Notes: a model not told the origin generated them from the letters alone. A stretch of 53,378 bases of DNA from Methanobrevibacter boviskoreani JH1 (GCF_000320505.1 NZ_BAGX02000028.1:1-53378); one strand, 5' to 3'. Numbered from the stretch's first letter, positions 9,749-19,526 are shown. Made by a program: numbers and translations.

Positions 9749-10378
9749 TTACATTAATAAATTAAGAAGTCCACCATTATATGTATAGTATACAAGTATT
9801 CCTGCAAATGCTGTAATTATAAGCCATACTAACGGATTCCAATTAAACACCTTTCTACCATCAAGCATACTTATAGGTATTAAGTTGAACAATGCAAGGA
9901 AACTGTTGGTTGAAAATCCTAAAAAACTAATTGATTGGATAATTGAAGTTCCAACTGTATATGGACCAAATATCGCTCCGGCATTAAGTAATATTCCTAA
10001 AAATATTAATGCAAGTATAATGTTTGTAAGGGGTCCTACAATGGAGATTATTCCATTTTCCTTATTACTCATATAGTCTCCATAGATATATACTGCTCCA
10101 GGAGCCGCAAATATGAATCCGAAAAATGAGGTTATAAGTGAAAACACCAAACCTGGAATCCATAATTTAAATTCCGCCCAGTAACCATAATGTAATGCAG
10201 CATACTTATGTGCAAGTTCATGTAATATAAAACCTAGACCTACACCAATCATAATCATTGGTAAGATAAAGATTAAAGTACCTGGATTCCTATTGGAATA
10301 AAGTATACTAAAACCTAATGAAATAACCAGAAATGATATGATTAAATCAATTGATTCTTTTTTAGTAATATGAAACAT
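9749..10378 (-). CDS. M50-family (site-2 protease type) membrane metalloprotease
   Basis: About six hydrophobic segments are visible. The zinc motif HELAH falls at residues 53-57, inside a membrane helix. The second signature, NLIPISMLDGRKVF, gives the third metal ligand (Asp) near residue 172. This is the compact core of the S2P/Rip1 family, which cuts transmembrane substrates within the membrane. At 209 aa it has no PDZ or CBS domain, common for archaeal members. A conserved GPLTNI segment lies between the two. The substrate is unknown. It is upstream of ycaO on the same strand but separated by a hairpin terminator, so it is probably its own unit. Confidence 0.9.
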   Translation of the reverse strand: MFHITKKESIDLIISFLVISLGFSILYSNRNPGTLIFILPMIMIGVGLGFILHELAHKYAALHYGYWAEFKLWIPGLVFSLITSFFGFIFAAPGAVYIYGDYMSNKENGIISIVGPLTNIILALIFLGILLNAGAIFGPYTVGTSIIQSISFLGFSTNSFLALFNLIPISMLDGRKVFNWNPLVWLIITAFAGILVYYTYNGGLLNLLM

Positions 10379-10820
10379 AATTTCATATTAGCTTTTTTAC
10401 TTTATATATTTATACTAATCAAATTCCATTTTATATGGGGGTATATCGTTTAAAATTGGTTATTTGTTATTGTTTTTATAAAAATTTTAATTTGAACTAT
10501 TTATTTTTATTTTAATTAATTTTTATTATAAATTTTACTAATAATCCAATTATCTTTTATTTATAATAGTTTTAAACAATTATTTATTAATATTTAAATT
10601 TTTATAAATTAAATAACTTGTAGTTTTTATTTTAAATAGTTTTTAATAGGTAATTTTTAAAATAATTCTGGATAATATTTTTGTTTGTCATTTAAATTCC
10701 TATTAATTCTTTAATTTTTTAATATTTTTTGGATTTCACTTATAAGTTTTAACAAAAATCTTTAATAATGATTTAAATTAAAATTATTATTGATTATGGG
10801 TTTTATAATAGGAGATAAAA
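10379..10820. other. Divergent intergenic region, no gene seen
   Basis: This very AT-rich spacer lies between the divergent M50 and M24 genes. It must hold both promoters, but several TATA-like stretches compete and I cannot choose among them. A ribosome binding site (AGGAGAT) precedes 10821. No small ORF with an RBS or stable hairpin was seen. Confidence 0.5.
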
Positions 10821-11879
10821 ATGTCAGAATATGAAAGTCCAAGTTCAATTCATTTATCTAATTTGATTAAGAAAACTAAAGAAAAAGGTTATGACGGTTT
10901 ATTATTAACTGAACCTAACAATATTAAATATTTATCTAACTATGATACTAAAAGCTTTGCTTTTGCTATTTTAAGTGATAATCCTGTTGTTTATGCGACT
11001 GAATTAGATTTGGAAAATGCAAAACTTAATTCTCAGATAGAAGTTAGAAAATTTGAATCTTTATCTGCATTAAATGATGATTTGGTTAAGGAAGGTTTAA
11101 CAAACTTTGCAATTGAGTCAACACTTCCAATTAGTTTATATGAAAAATTTTCTGATAAGTTCTCTGGAAAATTAAATTTAACCATTGATCATTTAATTGA
11201 AGATGAGAGAATGGTTAAATCTTATGATGAGATTGTTAAAATTCAAGAAGCAACTAAAATTGCTCAAAAGGCATTTACTGATTTGGATGTTTTATCTAAA
11301 TATGATTCTGGAGCTAGCGAATGGGAAGTTTCCTATGAATTAGGTCGTTTAATGAGAGATTATGGTGCTGAATCAGAATCATTTGATACAATAGTTACCT
11401 CAGGTTCAAATTCATCATTACCTCATGCTGAACCGGAACATAAGGAACTAGAAACACCTATTTTAATTGATTGGGGTGCAAAATATAAGGGATATTGTTC
11501 TGATAATACAAGAACTATTGTTTTCAGTGAAAAACAACAAGAAATATTTGATATAGTACTTGAGGCTCATGATAAAACTATTGAATCTATTAAAGAAGGT
11601 ATGAAAGCCTGTGAAGTAGATAAAATAGCAAGGGATATTATAGCTGAATATGGTTATGGTGATAAATACATTCATAGTACTGGTCATAGTTTAGGTTTGG
11701 ATATCCATGAGAATCCGAATGTTTCAACAAGAACTGAAACCGTTCTTGAGAAGAACATGTTTATAACTGTTGAACCGGGTATTTACCTTGAGGGAAACTT
11801 TGGTGTAAGAGTTGAGGATACGGTTCTTATTGATAAAAAAGCTCATGTTATTGGAGATCTTCCAAGAATTATAATATGA
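10821..11879 (+). CDS. M24-family Xaa-Pro aminopeptidase / dipeptidase
   Basis: The N-terminal creatinase-like domain (about 1-130) precedes a pita-bread catalytic domain. The five dimetal ligands are all present: Asp217 (IDWGAKY), Asp228 (CSDNTRT), His289 (STGHSLG), Glu318 (VEPGIYLEG) and Glu332 (RVEDTV). It should remove or split residues before proline in cytosolic peptides. The 352-aa length is typical of archaeal PepQ/PepP-like enzymes. AGGAGATAAAA precedes the ATG. It is monocistronic by spacing. Which of PepP or PepQ it equals cannot be decided from sequence, so no symbol is given. Confidence 0.93.
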   Translation: MSEYESPSSIHLSNLIKKTKEKGYDGLLLTEPNNIKYLSNYDTKSFAFAILSDNPVVYATELDLENAKLNSQIEVRKFESLSALNDDLVKEGLTNFAIESTLPISLYEKFSDKFSGKLNLTIDHLIEDERMVKSYDEIVKIQEATKIAQKAFTDLDVLSKYDSGASEWEVSYELGRLMRDYGAESESFDTIVTSGSNSSLPHAEPEHKELETPILIDWGAKYKGYCSDNTRTIVFSEKQQEIFDIVLEAHDKTIESIKEGMKACEVDKIARDIIAEYGYGDKYIHSTGHSLGLDIHENPNVSTRTETVLEKNMFITVEPGIYLEGNFGVRVEDTVLIDKKAHVIGDLPRIII

Positions 11880-11884
11880 ACTCT

Positions 11885-11987
11885 TTTTTTATCTATTTCT
11901 ATTTAATTTATGACTTCATTAACACTATATCTTTTCTACTTTTTTATCTATTTCTATTTAATCTAATGAAATCATTCAAAACACTAT
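11885..11987. repeat. Imperfect tandem duplication, period about 55 bp
   Basis: TTTTTTATCTATTTCTATTT begins both copies (11885 and 11940), and both end in a degraded form of ATTCAxxACACTAT. It starts just after the stop of the M24 gene. An ORF of 60 codons across it is very Phe/Leu-rich and explained by the T-rich repeat, so it is not called. Confidence 0.6.
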
Positions 11988-12151
11988 TTTTTTTAATTAC
12001 ATTTTTTATCTTTTCCATTAAATCGTCTTTATGGTATTTCTACTTCTTTAAATTATAATCTTTATTTAAAACTAGATAATTTTTTAATTAAATTATTTAT
12101 TTTATGTATGGATAATAATAAATTAAATATCTACTTTAATAACCTATCTAT

Positions 12152-13081
12152 ATGGATTTTACAAGTGTTGTTGCAAGGTTTTCTATCTTTCTCGAAGGGC
12201 TGTTAAATAGAAAAACTATTAACAACTTACAGGAATTATTGCTTAAAGCAGGTATTAATCTTTATATATGTGATTTTTTAGCTATTCTTCTTTTAATATC
12301 TATAGTTCTATTTATTTTAGATTTAATCTTAATATTTTTCTTTAATTTTTCATTCTACTTTTTAATTACAGTTTTTGTTCCCTTTCTGGCTCTTTTTTTA
12401 TTTATAAATTATAAGATAGAAAAAAGGAGGGATATCATAGAGAAAACATCTGCTGATTTCTTAAGACAGTTGGCATCTATGCTTAGGGTAGGTTTAAGTT
12501 TTGAGAATGCTATGGAGTATATGTCTGATTATGGTTCTGGTCCATTATATGACGAGATTAGAAGGGCTGTAATAGAGATTAAATTAGGTAATGACTTTGA
12601 TAAAACATGGATTAAATTAACCAAAAGATTAAATTCTAAGGATTTAAAACATAGTTTTCTAATTATATTGGATAGTAGAAAAAGTGGGGGAAGTATTGCT
12701 CAGGTTTTAGATGATTTGTCATATGATATACGGGAGATGTGTGTCCTTAAATCTGAAAGGGAGTCTTCAGTTTCAATGACTATAATGTTTCTGGTTATTT
12801 CTGCAGTTATTGCCGCGCCTTTTGCAATGGGTATGGTGAATGTTTATTCTGATTTTGTTGCATCTTTAGGAAAATCTAATAGTTTAATCATGACTGTAAG
12901 AAATATCTTAGGATTATACACAATAATCCATTCGTTTCTAGTTGGTTTAATTATAAGTGTAATAAAGTATGGTCATTTTAGAAAGTTTTTACAATATTCT
13001 ATACCTCTGACTTTTGTTGGATATTCTGTATTCTATTTGATCAGTAACTTTGGTGTAGGTTTCTTAAGTTTTACAGTATAG
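12152..13081 (+). CDS. Type II secretion F / TadC-like pilus membrane protein
   Basis: The 309-aa protein has two hydrophobic helices at about 50-95 and three near 205-305. A cytosolic domain lies between them with the T2SSF pattern: DFLRQLASMLRVGLSFENAMEYMS, then LKHSFLIILDSRKSGGSIAQVLDDLS. These are inner-membrane platform proteins of archaeal type IV pilus or archaellum-like machines (PilC/TadC/FlaJ). They need an assembly ATPase and pilins. Neither is in the window, so it is an orphan here, or its partner genes are elsewhere. There is no clear RBS before the ATG. A small one-helix protein follows on the same strand. Confidence 0.82.
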   Translation: MDFTSVVARFSIFLEGLLNRKTINNLQELLLKAGINLYICDFLAILLLISIVLFILDLILIFFFNFSFYFLITVFVPFLALFLFINYKIEKRRDIIEKTSADFLRQLASMLRVGLSFENAMEYMSDYGSGPLYDEIRRAVIEIKLGNDFDKTWIKLTKRLNSKDLKHSFLIILDSRKSGGSIAQVLDDLSYDIREMCVLKSERESSVSMTIMFLVISAVIAAPFAMGMVNVYSDFVASLGKSNSLIMTVRNILGLYTIIHSFLVGLIISVIKYGHFRKFLQYSIPLTFVGYSVFYLISNFGVGFLSFTV

Positions 13082-13278
13082 TAAAGAGTTACTTCTAAAT
13101 CATTTTGTTTTTCCTGATTTTACAGTTTTAAGATGTGATTTTATATTAGAAAATCCTTGAGAAATTAGAACTTCATTAATATGTTATTTCGTTAAAATGT
13201 TTGGGGAATTGGAATTTTGTTAATATGTTCTTTATGTTGAAGATATGGGGGAATTGGAATTTTACTGATGTGATTGTT

Positions 13279-13485
13279 ATGTTAAATAAAATCTTTGATG
13301 AATTAAATAGTCAGGTATCTTCCGAACTTATTTTATTAATTGGTGGAATTTTAGTTATTGTACTGATTACCATTAATCTTTATAAAAATTATATGTTTAA
13401 CACATATCACAGTTTAAATAATTCCGAGATTTCGGATTTTAACCAATCAATAAATAAATTATCTGGAAGATTTAAGAATTTCTAA
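13279..13485 (+). CDS. Small single-pass membrane protein, 68 aa
   Basis: One strongly hydrophobic helix (about residues 16-35, rich in Leu, Ile, Gly and Val) is followed by a short polar tail. I chose the ATG at 13279 because GTGAT sits 4 nt upstream. A longer frame opens at TTG 13201, but its extra part consists of a GGGGAATTGGAATTTT direct repeat (13203-13218 and 13248-13263) and is probably untranslated. It lies about 200 bp behind the T2SS-F gene, so it could be part of the same system, though it lacks a class III signal peptide. A real gene is likely but not certain. Confidence 0.5.
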   Translation: MLNKIFDELNSQVSSELILLIGGILVIVLITINLYKNYMFNTYHSLNNSEISDFNQSINKLSGRFKNF

Positions 13486-13576
13486 TATTTTTGAAGTTTA
13501 AGAAAATATTTAATATTATGATTTTAATAATGAAAAATAATAAAAATTGAATTAAAATTATTGGGAAGTCTTATTT

Positions 13577-14989
13577 ATGGAAATCTTAATCAACGGTAAA
13601 TATGTCACTAAGGAAGAAACAATGGATGTAATAAATCCATATGATAATTCTGTAGTTGATAGTATATCGATTGCCGATAAAAATGATGTGTTAGATGCAG
13701 TTGAAGCTGCTAATAATGCAAAATCTAAAATTAATGAATTTTCATCAAGAAAAGTATCTAATTTATTATATGATGCATATGATGATTTAAAAGCTGAGAA
13801 GGATAAGATTGCAAAAATCATTACACAGGAAACAGGTAAACCAATTTCCGGTTCCAATTTTGAAATGGATAGGTCAGTTGAAACCTTAAAGTTTGCAGCT
13901 GAAGAGGCTAAAAGAATATATGGTGAAACCGTTCCTTTGGATGCAGGTCTTGGTGGTAAAGGTTTCTATGGATTTACAAGAAAGATACCTTTAGGTGTGG
14001 TTGCAGCTATCACTCCTTTCAATTATCCGGTTAACCTTGCAATTCATAAAGTAGCACCTGCAATTGCAGCTAAAAATACTGTAATCTTAAAACCTTCAAG
14101 AGAGGCTCCACTATCAGGACTTATGCTTGCCGACATTATTGCAAGACATTTTCCAGATGGTGTTATAAATACTATTACAGGTTTGGGAGAGGAGATTGGT
14201 GATGCTTTAGTAAGTAATGATGATGTTGATAAAGTATCATTTACAGGTAGTGTTCCGACAGGATTATCCATAGCCAATTCATCAGGTATGAAGAAGCTTA
14301 CATTGGAACTTGGAGGAAATGATCCCGTAATTGTTCTTGATGATGCGGATATTGATAAGGCAGTAAGAGGTGTTGTAAATGGAGCATACCTTTTCTCAGG
14401 TCAAGTATGTATGGGGGTTAAAAGGGTTATTGTAGATAAACATGTTATTGGTGAATTTACAGATAAACTTGTAGCCGAGACCCAAAAACTTAAAGTAGGC
14501 GATCCTATGGATAAAGATACTGATATTGGACCACTTATAAATAATACTGCAGTTAAAATGGTTGAGGAATCTGTAAACAATGCAGTTGAAAATGGTGCAG
14601 AGATTGTATGTGGTGGAAAAATTAAGGATAATTTCTATTGGCCTACCGTTTTAAGCAATGTAAATCCTGAAATGGATCTTGTTAAAAATGAAACATTCGG
14701 TCCAATTGCTCCTATTATTGAGGCTGATGGTGTTGATGAAGCTATTTCAATTGCAAATGATACCCGTTATGGTCTACAAGCAGGTGTATTTACAGAAAAT
14801 ATTCATAGTGCACTTAAATGTACTGAGGAGATTGAGGCAGGCTCTGTATTTGTAAATAAACAATCAACATTTAGAACAGATAACATGCCATTCGGTGGAT
14901 TTAAATATAGCGGTACTGGTAAGGAAGGAGTAAAATATGCAGTAGAGGAAATGTGTAAAACTAAACTCATTGGTTTAAATTTACGCTAA
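13577..14989 (+). CDS. NAD(P)-dependent aldehyde dehydrogenase, lactaldehyde dehydrogenase type
   Basis: A full-length ALDH-superfamily enzyme of 470 aa. The substrate channel and cofactor motifs include TPFNYPVNLAIHKVAPAIAA, the Rossmann FTGSVPTG, general base Glu244 in LELGGND and catalytic Cys278 in GQVCMG. The late ETFGPIAPI and PFGGFKYSG signatures are present. In methanogens the closest role is oxidation of L-lactaldehyde to lactate for coenzyme F420 synthesis (the MJ1411 type); glyceraldehyde-3-phosphate or succinate-semialdehyde oxidation are alternatives. No F420 genes lie beside it. The RBS is weak. Confidence 0.87.
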   Translation: MEILINGKYVTKEETMDVINPYDNSVVDSISIADKNDVLDAVEAANNAKSKINEFSSRKVSNLLYDAYDDLKAEKDKIAKIITQETGKPISGSNFEMDRSVETLKFAAEEAKRIYGETVPLDAGLGGKGFYGFTRKIPLGVVAAITPFNYPVNLAIHKVAPAIAAKNTVILKPSREAPLSGLMLADIIARHFPDGVINTITGLGEEIGDALVSNDDVDKVSFTGSVPTGLSIANSSGMKKLTLELGGNDPVIVLDDADIDKAVRGVVNGAYLFSGQVCMGVKRVIVDKHVIGEFTDKLVAETQKLKVGDPMDKDTDIGPLINNTAVKMVEESVNNAVENGAEIVCGGKIKDNFYWPTVLSNVNPEMDLVKNETFGPIAPIIEADGVDEAISIANDTRYGLQAGVFTENIHSALKCTEEIEAGSVFVNKQSTFRTDNMPFGGFKYSGTGKEGVKYAVEEMCKTKLIGLNLR

Positions 14990-15331
14990 TTTCTATTTTT
15001 TTTAATTTTTTGTTAAAACTAGTTTTATTTTCTTTTAGATTTTGAAATCGTTTTTTAATTAATCTTAAAATAGCTTTCTAATTTTATATTCTAAATATAA
15101 CTATTAGTAAAATAATAGGTTTTTTTTTTATTTGTTTTAATTTATTTGTAAAAATAGGTTTTTTAATGTTATAATATTGGAACTATTAGTAAAATAATAT
15201 GTTTTTAATTGATTTTAGCTTATTATTGAAAATGGTTCTATTTTAATATAATTTCATTGTCCTAAATATAATATTTTGAAATATAAAAAATAGTGTGTTG
15301 GTTTTTAAAATAAAAAATAAAAAAATTAAAT
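14990..15331. other. Convergent spacer with a 19-bp direct repeat
   Basis: AACTATTAGTAAAATAATA occurs at 15099-15117 and again at 15181-15199, each followed by a T-rich run, suggesting an old duplication with an 82-bp period. The spacer separates the convergent ALDH and MFS genes and probably carries T-rich terminators for both. No gene was seen. Confidence 0.5.
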
Positions 15332-16741
15332 TTAAGATTCATATGACTTCTTTTCAGGTCTTCCTGCTATTGAAAGTATAATTACAAGAATACATAATAT
15401 TATTCCAAGTATTGCAACATAATGTAATCCTGCAGTTAATTCTTGAGCAGCAACACCAAATAATGTTTCCTGTTCAAGTGTTTTTGAGGATACTGCATAG
15501 GATAATATTAAACCACCGTAACATACAGCGAAACTAATACCTAAACTTCTTGAAGTAGGAATAACTCCAGAAGCAGTTCCTGCATATTTCTCTGGAACTG
15601 AAACCATTATCGCTTTATTAATTGGTGATTGTAGTAAACCACATCCAAGACCATATACTGCAAATACTATAAATATCTCAAGTCCATGGCTTAAGTTAGT
15701 TGTAAATGTGATTAGTACCAATGAAATTATACAGATAATATTTCCAATTACAGTTGGAAGCACAACTCCTTTTTTATCTGTAATCATTCCACTTATAGGT
15801 GCTATAAATATCATAATAAGTGGTGCTGCACTAAGTACTACACCTACCATTCCAGGTCCGTCATGTACTACCTTTTCTAAAAAGTATGGAATGGAATAAA
15901 TAAGCAAATACTCTGCTATATATGCAAGGTGAAGATTAATTGTATTTGCTGTAAATGTTTTATTTCTAAATAAATGAAGATTAATTAACGGATCTACAGC
16001 AGTTTGTTCTGATTTAATAAATCCTAAAACAGAAATTGCAGTTAATACTGCACCAATAATCGCATATAAGAAATATCTATCCTCAATAAAGTTTAAAGTT
16101 CCAATTACAAATAATATTGAAAAGAAGGCGGTGGTTAATCCTTTTATGTCCCAAATAATTCTCATTCTTTCAATTTTATCAAGACTATATATTGCTAGTA
16201 TGAATGTTATAATTCCTAAAGGGACATTGATTAGAAAGATTGCTCTCCAGTCATAGAGTTGCTGTAACAGACCACCAATGGTAGGTCCAATTGCAAGACC
16301 TACTGCCGCAGAAACAGAGTATATTCCATAAGCCTTTCCAAGATCCTTTTCTGCAAAAGCCTTTTCTAAAATAACCATTGGACTTGCAAGAAGTAATGCA
16401 CCAGCAATTCCTTGTAAAAATCTACTTAAAATTAATATGTCTATACTTGGGGATATTGAACACATAATGGATGTTATAATCATTCCAACAACACCTATCT
16501 TGAATATCCTATCGTGTCCGTATCCGTCTCCAAGTTTTGATGCAAATAGCGCAAGACCAATAAATGATATAAAGTATCCGGTTACAACTAAACCAGTAAG
16601 ACCTACACTGGCATTAAAGTATATTCCAATATCTGGAAGGGATACATTAGCAATACTTGTGTTAATACTGGCCATTAAGCATCCTAATGATAATGATAAA
16701 AGTATTTTCCATTTATTTGGTGATTCTTCATTATTTGCCAT
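15332..16741 (-). CDS. MFS drug/solute exporter, 14-helix DHA2 (EmrB/QacA) type
   Basis: The 469-aa protein consists almost wholly of hydrophobic helices, and the length fits the 14-TM DHA2 branch. The early motif A region reads GYFISFIGLALFASKLGDGYG. Motif C, the antiporter signature, reads GLAIGPTIGGLL near residue 150, followed by DWRAIFLINVPLG, characteristic of EmrB/QacA. It should export small compounds using an ion gradient. The substrate is unknown and no regulator is adjacent. AAGGAG lies about 13 nt before the ATG, a little far. It is transcribed alone. Confidence 0.9.
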   Translation of the reverse strand: MANNEESPNKWKILLSLSLGCLMASINTSIANVSLPDIGIYFNASVGLTGLVVTGYFISFIGLALFASKLGDGYGHDRIFKIGVVGMIITSIMCSISPSIDILILSRFLQGIAGALLLASPMVILEKAFAEKDLGKAYGIYSVSAAVGLAIGPTIGGLLQQLYDWRAIFLINVPLGIITFILAIYSLDKIERMRIIWDIKGLTTAFFSILFVIGTLNFIEDRYFLYAIIGAVLTAISVLGFIKSEQTAVDPLINLHLFRNKTFTANTINLHLAYIAEYLLIYSIPYFLEKVVHDGPGMVGVVLSAAPLIMIFIAPISGMITDKKGVVLPTVIGNIICIISLVLITFTTNLSHGLEIFIVFAVYGLGCGLLQSPINKAIMVSVPEKYAGTASGVIPTSRSLGISFAVCYGGLILSYAVSSKTLEQETLFGVAAQELTAGLHYVAILGIILCILVIILSIAGRPEKKSYES

Positions 16742-16925
16742 TTATTTTTAGATACTCCTTAAGTTTATTTTTCTATAGGTTATAGTTTGTATTTATGGAT
16801 ATAAATATATGATGAAAATTTTTTAATTAAAATTAAATAAATTTAAAGTTTAAAGAATTTTATAATAGATTTTAATATAAATATTGAAAAACATATATTT
16901 TTTAAGAAAATATTTAATGTTTGTT

Positions 16926-17651
16926 CTATTTTTCTAAAAATGTGTCTATTAAGTTTCTAGTTGTATTTAATGATTCCATTGGAATGCCTTTAGGATTTTT
17001 ACCAATCTCACCTTGAACGTCTTTTAAAATATTTCCGTCATATCCTAAAAACATAGCTTCTGAAACTTCACCAAAGAATGACTGTGGTGGAAGTATTGAT
17101 ACTCCTACCCTATTTCCTTCTTTAACATTTTTATCATTTGTTATTACCTTTAAGGCTCTTGTTCCAATATTGACATTACACATCATAAGTTTATCTGCAT
17201 TGGGATGTTTCATTACGCTCATTATTTCTCCTGCTCTAATGTCAATACCAATGATGGGATCATTAATTGGTCCATATGCTAATCTGTTTCTAAGTCCAAG
17301 GATTGTATCCAGGAAGAATTTAACTTTTGCAATGTTCTCCTCGGTTTTAGATTTATCGTCTTTAGGTGCTGCATTCATGAATTTATGGTTCCACTCAGGT
17401 CCTCCTAAAAATTCTATAATCCTTTCTGCATTTTCCTCAAGCTTGCTAACATCCTCACTGTTTGTTAGGTTATCTCCTTCAAGATATGAATATTTTAATG
17501 ATTGGAAGGTACTGGTCATATTTTTAGCTTCATCAATAGCTGCTTTTTTATTCCAATTTCCCCTAAAACTTCCAGTTTGAACAGTATTTAAATATAATTC
17601 CTGTGACTTTATAGCTATTAAAATTCTATAATCCTTAGATGTATCCCACAT
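16926..17651 (-). CDS. tRNA-binding (EMAP/MetRS-C type) domain protein
   Basis: The C-terminal half (about residues 125-225) is an OB-fold tRNA-binding domain: IDIRAGEIMSVMKHPNADKLMMCNVNIG, then GVSILPPQSFFGEVSEAMFLG. The same fold ends MetRS and PheRS-beta and forms Arc1p/p43-type factors. The N-terminal part is helical and not recognised. The protein may act as a free tRNA chaperone or synthetase cofactor. I start it at ATG 17651, five nt after AGGAGAT; a TTG six nt upstream would put two extra residues inside the spacer. It appears monocistronic. Confidence 0.85.
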   Translation of the reverse strand: MWDTSKDYRILIAIKSQELYLNTVQTGSFRGNWNKKAAIDEAKNMTSTFQSLKYSYLEGDNLTNSEDVSKLEENAERIIEFLGGPEWNHKFMNAAPKDDKSKTEENIAKVKFFLDTILGLRNRLAYGPINDPIIGIDIRAGEIMSVMKHPNADKLMMCNVNIGTRALKVITNDKNVKEGNRVGVSILPPQSFFGEVSEAMFLGYDGNILKDVQGEIGKNPKGIPMESLNTTRNLIDTFLEK

Positions 17652-17726
17652 AAACAATCTCCTAAATATTTCTAATAAAAATAAATAAACTAATTATATT
17701 ATAATATTTTTATTTTTTTAAATAGA

Positions 17727-17903
17727 TATACTTTAATATGGTTTTTGTTTTGGTTTTTTGGATTTAGTTTTTTTTAGTATAGATACGTTTTTTATTTACT
17801 TTTTATTTGGTTAAGGTATACTTTAATATGGTTTTTGTTTTGGTTTTTTGGATTTAGTTTTTTTTAGTATAGATACGTTTTTTATTTACTTTTTATTTGG
17901 TTA
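17727..17903. repeat. 90-bp tandem repeat, two near-perfect copies
   Basis: The copies start at 17727 and 17817 and match over about 87 bp, from TATACTTTAATATGG to TTATTTGGTTA. They lie in the 17652-18178 divergent spacer, upstream of both the tRNA-binding protein gene and the PRC-barrel gene. The T-rich strand bias is strong, with GATACG as the only GC-containing island. No ORF covers it. A recent duplication is likely because the copies have not diverged. Confidence 0.9.
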
Positions 17904-18178
17904 GGATAAGTTTATTCTTAAAATATATTTTATAAATTATGGAATTTTTCTATTTTTAAAAATACTGATTAGAAGCATTATTTTCTTAAATTTTTTTATA
18001 AAATTATTTATTTTTTCTTTAAAACCATTGTTTATAGGGGATTTTTTGAAATTTATAAATTTATATATGATAAAATATTTATATTAAGAATAAAACATAT
18101 TATTATTAGTATAAAAAATCATTAAATTTATTATTAAATTTTATAATTTATTCTTATTATTATTGATGTGGTGAAAAT

Positions 18179-18595
18179 ATGGTTGAAGTTTCAAGTCTTC
18201 GTGATTTAGATATTTATACAGTTCATGGAAAATATGTTGGTAAAGTAGAAGATGTTGTTCTTAATATTCGTTTAGGTACTATTTCAAAATTAGTTATTAG
18301 AGCTTTAGAACCTCAACATGAAAGACAAGTTGGATTTAGACAAATTATAAGAAGCGGGCTTCAAATGGTACCTGAAGAAGATGAGATGAGATCTTATCAA
18401 GAAGGTTTACTTACCATTGGTTTTGATAAAGTTACAGCTATTGGAGATATTATGTTAATCAATACTCCTAATGTAAGGCAACAAATTCCAAATGGTCGTG
18501 GACCAAATTCTCAAAGACCAGTTAATCCTGAGACTTCTGAAAATCCGGAACAACCAGGTCCTCAAGTACCAAAACCAGAAGCTCCTAATGCATAA
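18179..18595 (+). CDS. PRC-barrel domain protein
   Basis: The first 85 residues form a PRC-barrel: SSLRDLDIYTVHGKYVGKVEDVVLN, then GTISKLVIRAL and a late strand containing TAIGDIMLIN. The domain is shared by the photosynthetic reaction centre H subunit and the RNA-maturation factor RimM. Archaeal stand-alone versions have unclear roles in RNA metabolism or cell division. The C-terminal 35 residues are Pro/Asn/Glu-rich (QVPKPEAPNA at the end) and probably disordered. GGTGAAAAT before the ATG supports the start. No operon partner is close. Confidence 0.88.
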   Translation: MVEVSSLRDLDIYTVHGKYVGKVEDVVLNIRLGTISKLVIRALEPQHERQVGFRQIIRSGLQMVPEEDEMRSYQEGLLTIGFDKVTAIGDIMLINTPNVRQQIPNGRGPNSQRPVNPETSENPEQPGPQVPKPEAPNA

Positions 18596-18761
18596 TCTTA
18601 TTATTTTTCATTAAATAATATTTTTATACTTTTTTTTATAGATACTAAATTTTAATTATTTTATCTTAATTGTATTAATAAATAATATTTTTTATTTTAA
18701 TCTTTAATTTAGCTAAATTTTTTATATACTTTATTGATTTGATAATTTTAGAAGTGATTAG

Positions 18762-19526
18762 ATGATTGTTGGAATACTTGGCTGTGGTGCCATAGCTAAT
18801 ATTATTGTTCAAAACGTAAATACTGATGATACTAATATTGAAATAAAATATTTCTATGATAGAGACGGTGAGAGGGCTGAAAATCTTGCAGATATTGCAG
18901 GAGGTATTGCCCTTTTAAAACTAGAAGATATGTTTGGTAAGGTTGATTTAATACTTGAAGCAGCTTCACAAGATTCTGTGAGGGAAAATGCTTTAAAAAT
19001 CATTGAAAGTGGTACAGATATGATTTCAATGAGTGTAGGTGCATTTATGGATGAGGATTTTAGAAACACTTTAATTGATGCGGCTAAGAAAAATAACACT
19101 AAGATATATGCTCCTTCAGGAGCTGTAAGTGGTATTGATGCTATTAAAGCAGCTTCTGTTTTAGGTATTGACAATATCAGATTGACCACCCGTAAATCTC
19201 CTAAATCTTTAGGTAAAAATGTGGATGAGGTTGAGGTTTTGTTTGAAGGTAAAGCTTCACAGGCAGTAAAGGAATTTCCAATGAACATTAATGTTGCAGC
19301 AGCATTATCCCTTGCATCCGGAAGGGACATTGATGTAAAGATTATTGTAGATCCTGAAGTAACTAGAAATGTCCATGAAGTGGAAGTATGCGGTAAATTT
19401 GGACAATTAAAAACAGAAACAATGAATTTCCCGTCTAAGTTAAATCCTAAAACCAGTATGTTGGCAGCTTTATCTGCTATTAAATTACTTAGGAAATTAG
19501 ACGAGCCATTTGTAATTGGTACATAA
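18762..19526 (+). CDS. nadX: L-aspartate dehydrogenase
   Basis: NadX oxidises L-aspartate to iminoaspartate, the first step of NAD synthesis in organisms lacking NadB. The N-terminal Rossmann motif GILGCGAIAN is followed by the family-specific region MSVGAFMDEDF, then APSGAVSGIDAIKAA and the conserved TTRKSPKSL. The catalytic His is likely that of NVHEVEV near residue 205. The length of 254 aa is normal. GAAGTGATTAG precedes the ATG. The thg1 gene follows after 27 bp, implying cotranscription. NadA and NadC are not in the window. Confidence 0.93.
   Translation: MIVGILGCGAIANIIVQNVNTDDTNIEIKYFYDRDGERAENLADIAGGIALLKLEDMFGKVDLILEAASQDSVRENALKIIESGTDMISMSVGAFMDEDFRNTLIDAAKKNNTKIYAPSGAVSGIDAIKAASVLGIDNIRLTTRKSPKSLGKNVDEVEVLFEGKASQAVKEFPMNINVAAALSLASGRDIDVKIIVDPEVTRNVHEVEVCGKFGQLKTETMNFPSKLNPKTSMLAALSAIKLLRKLDEPFVIGT

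Noticed and set aside
11876-12058. 60-codon frame after the M24 gene
   Set aside because: Consists of the T-rich tandem duplication; product is almost all Phe, Leu, Ile and Tyr.
13201-13278. Longer N-terminus for the 68-aa membrane protein
   Set aside because: Made of a GGGGAATTGGAATTTT direct repeat with no RBS before TTG 13201; the ATG at 13279 has GTGAT upstream.
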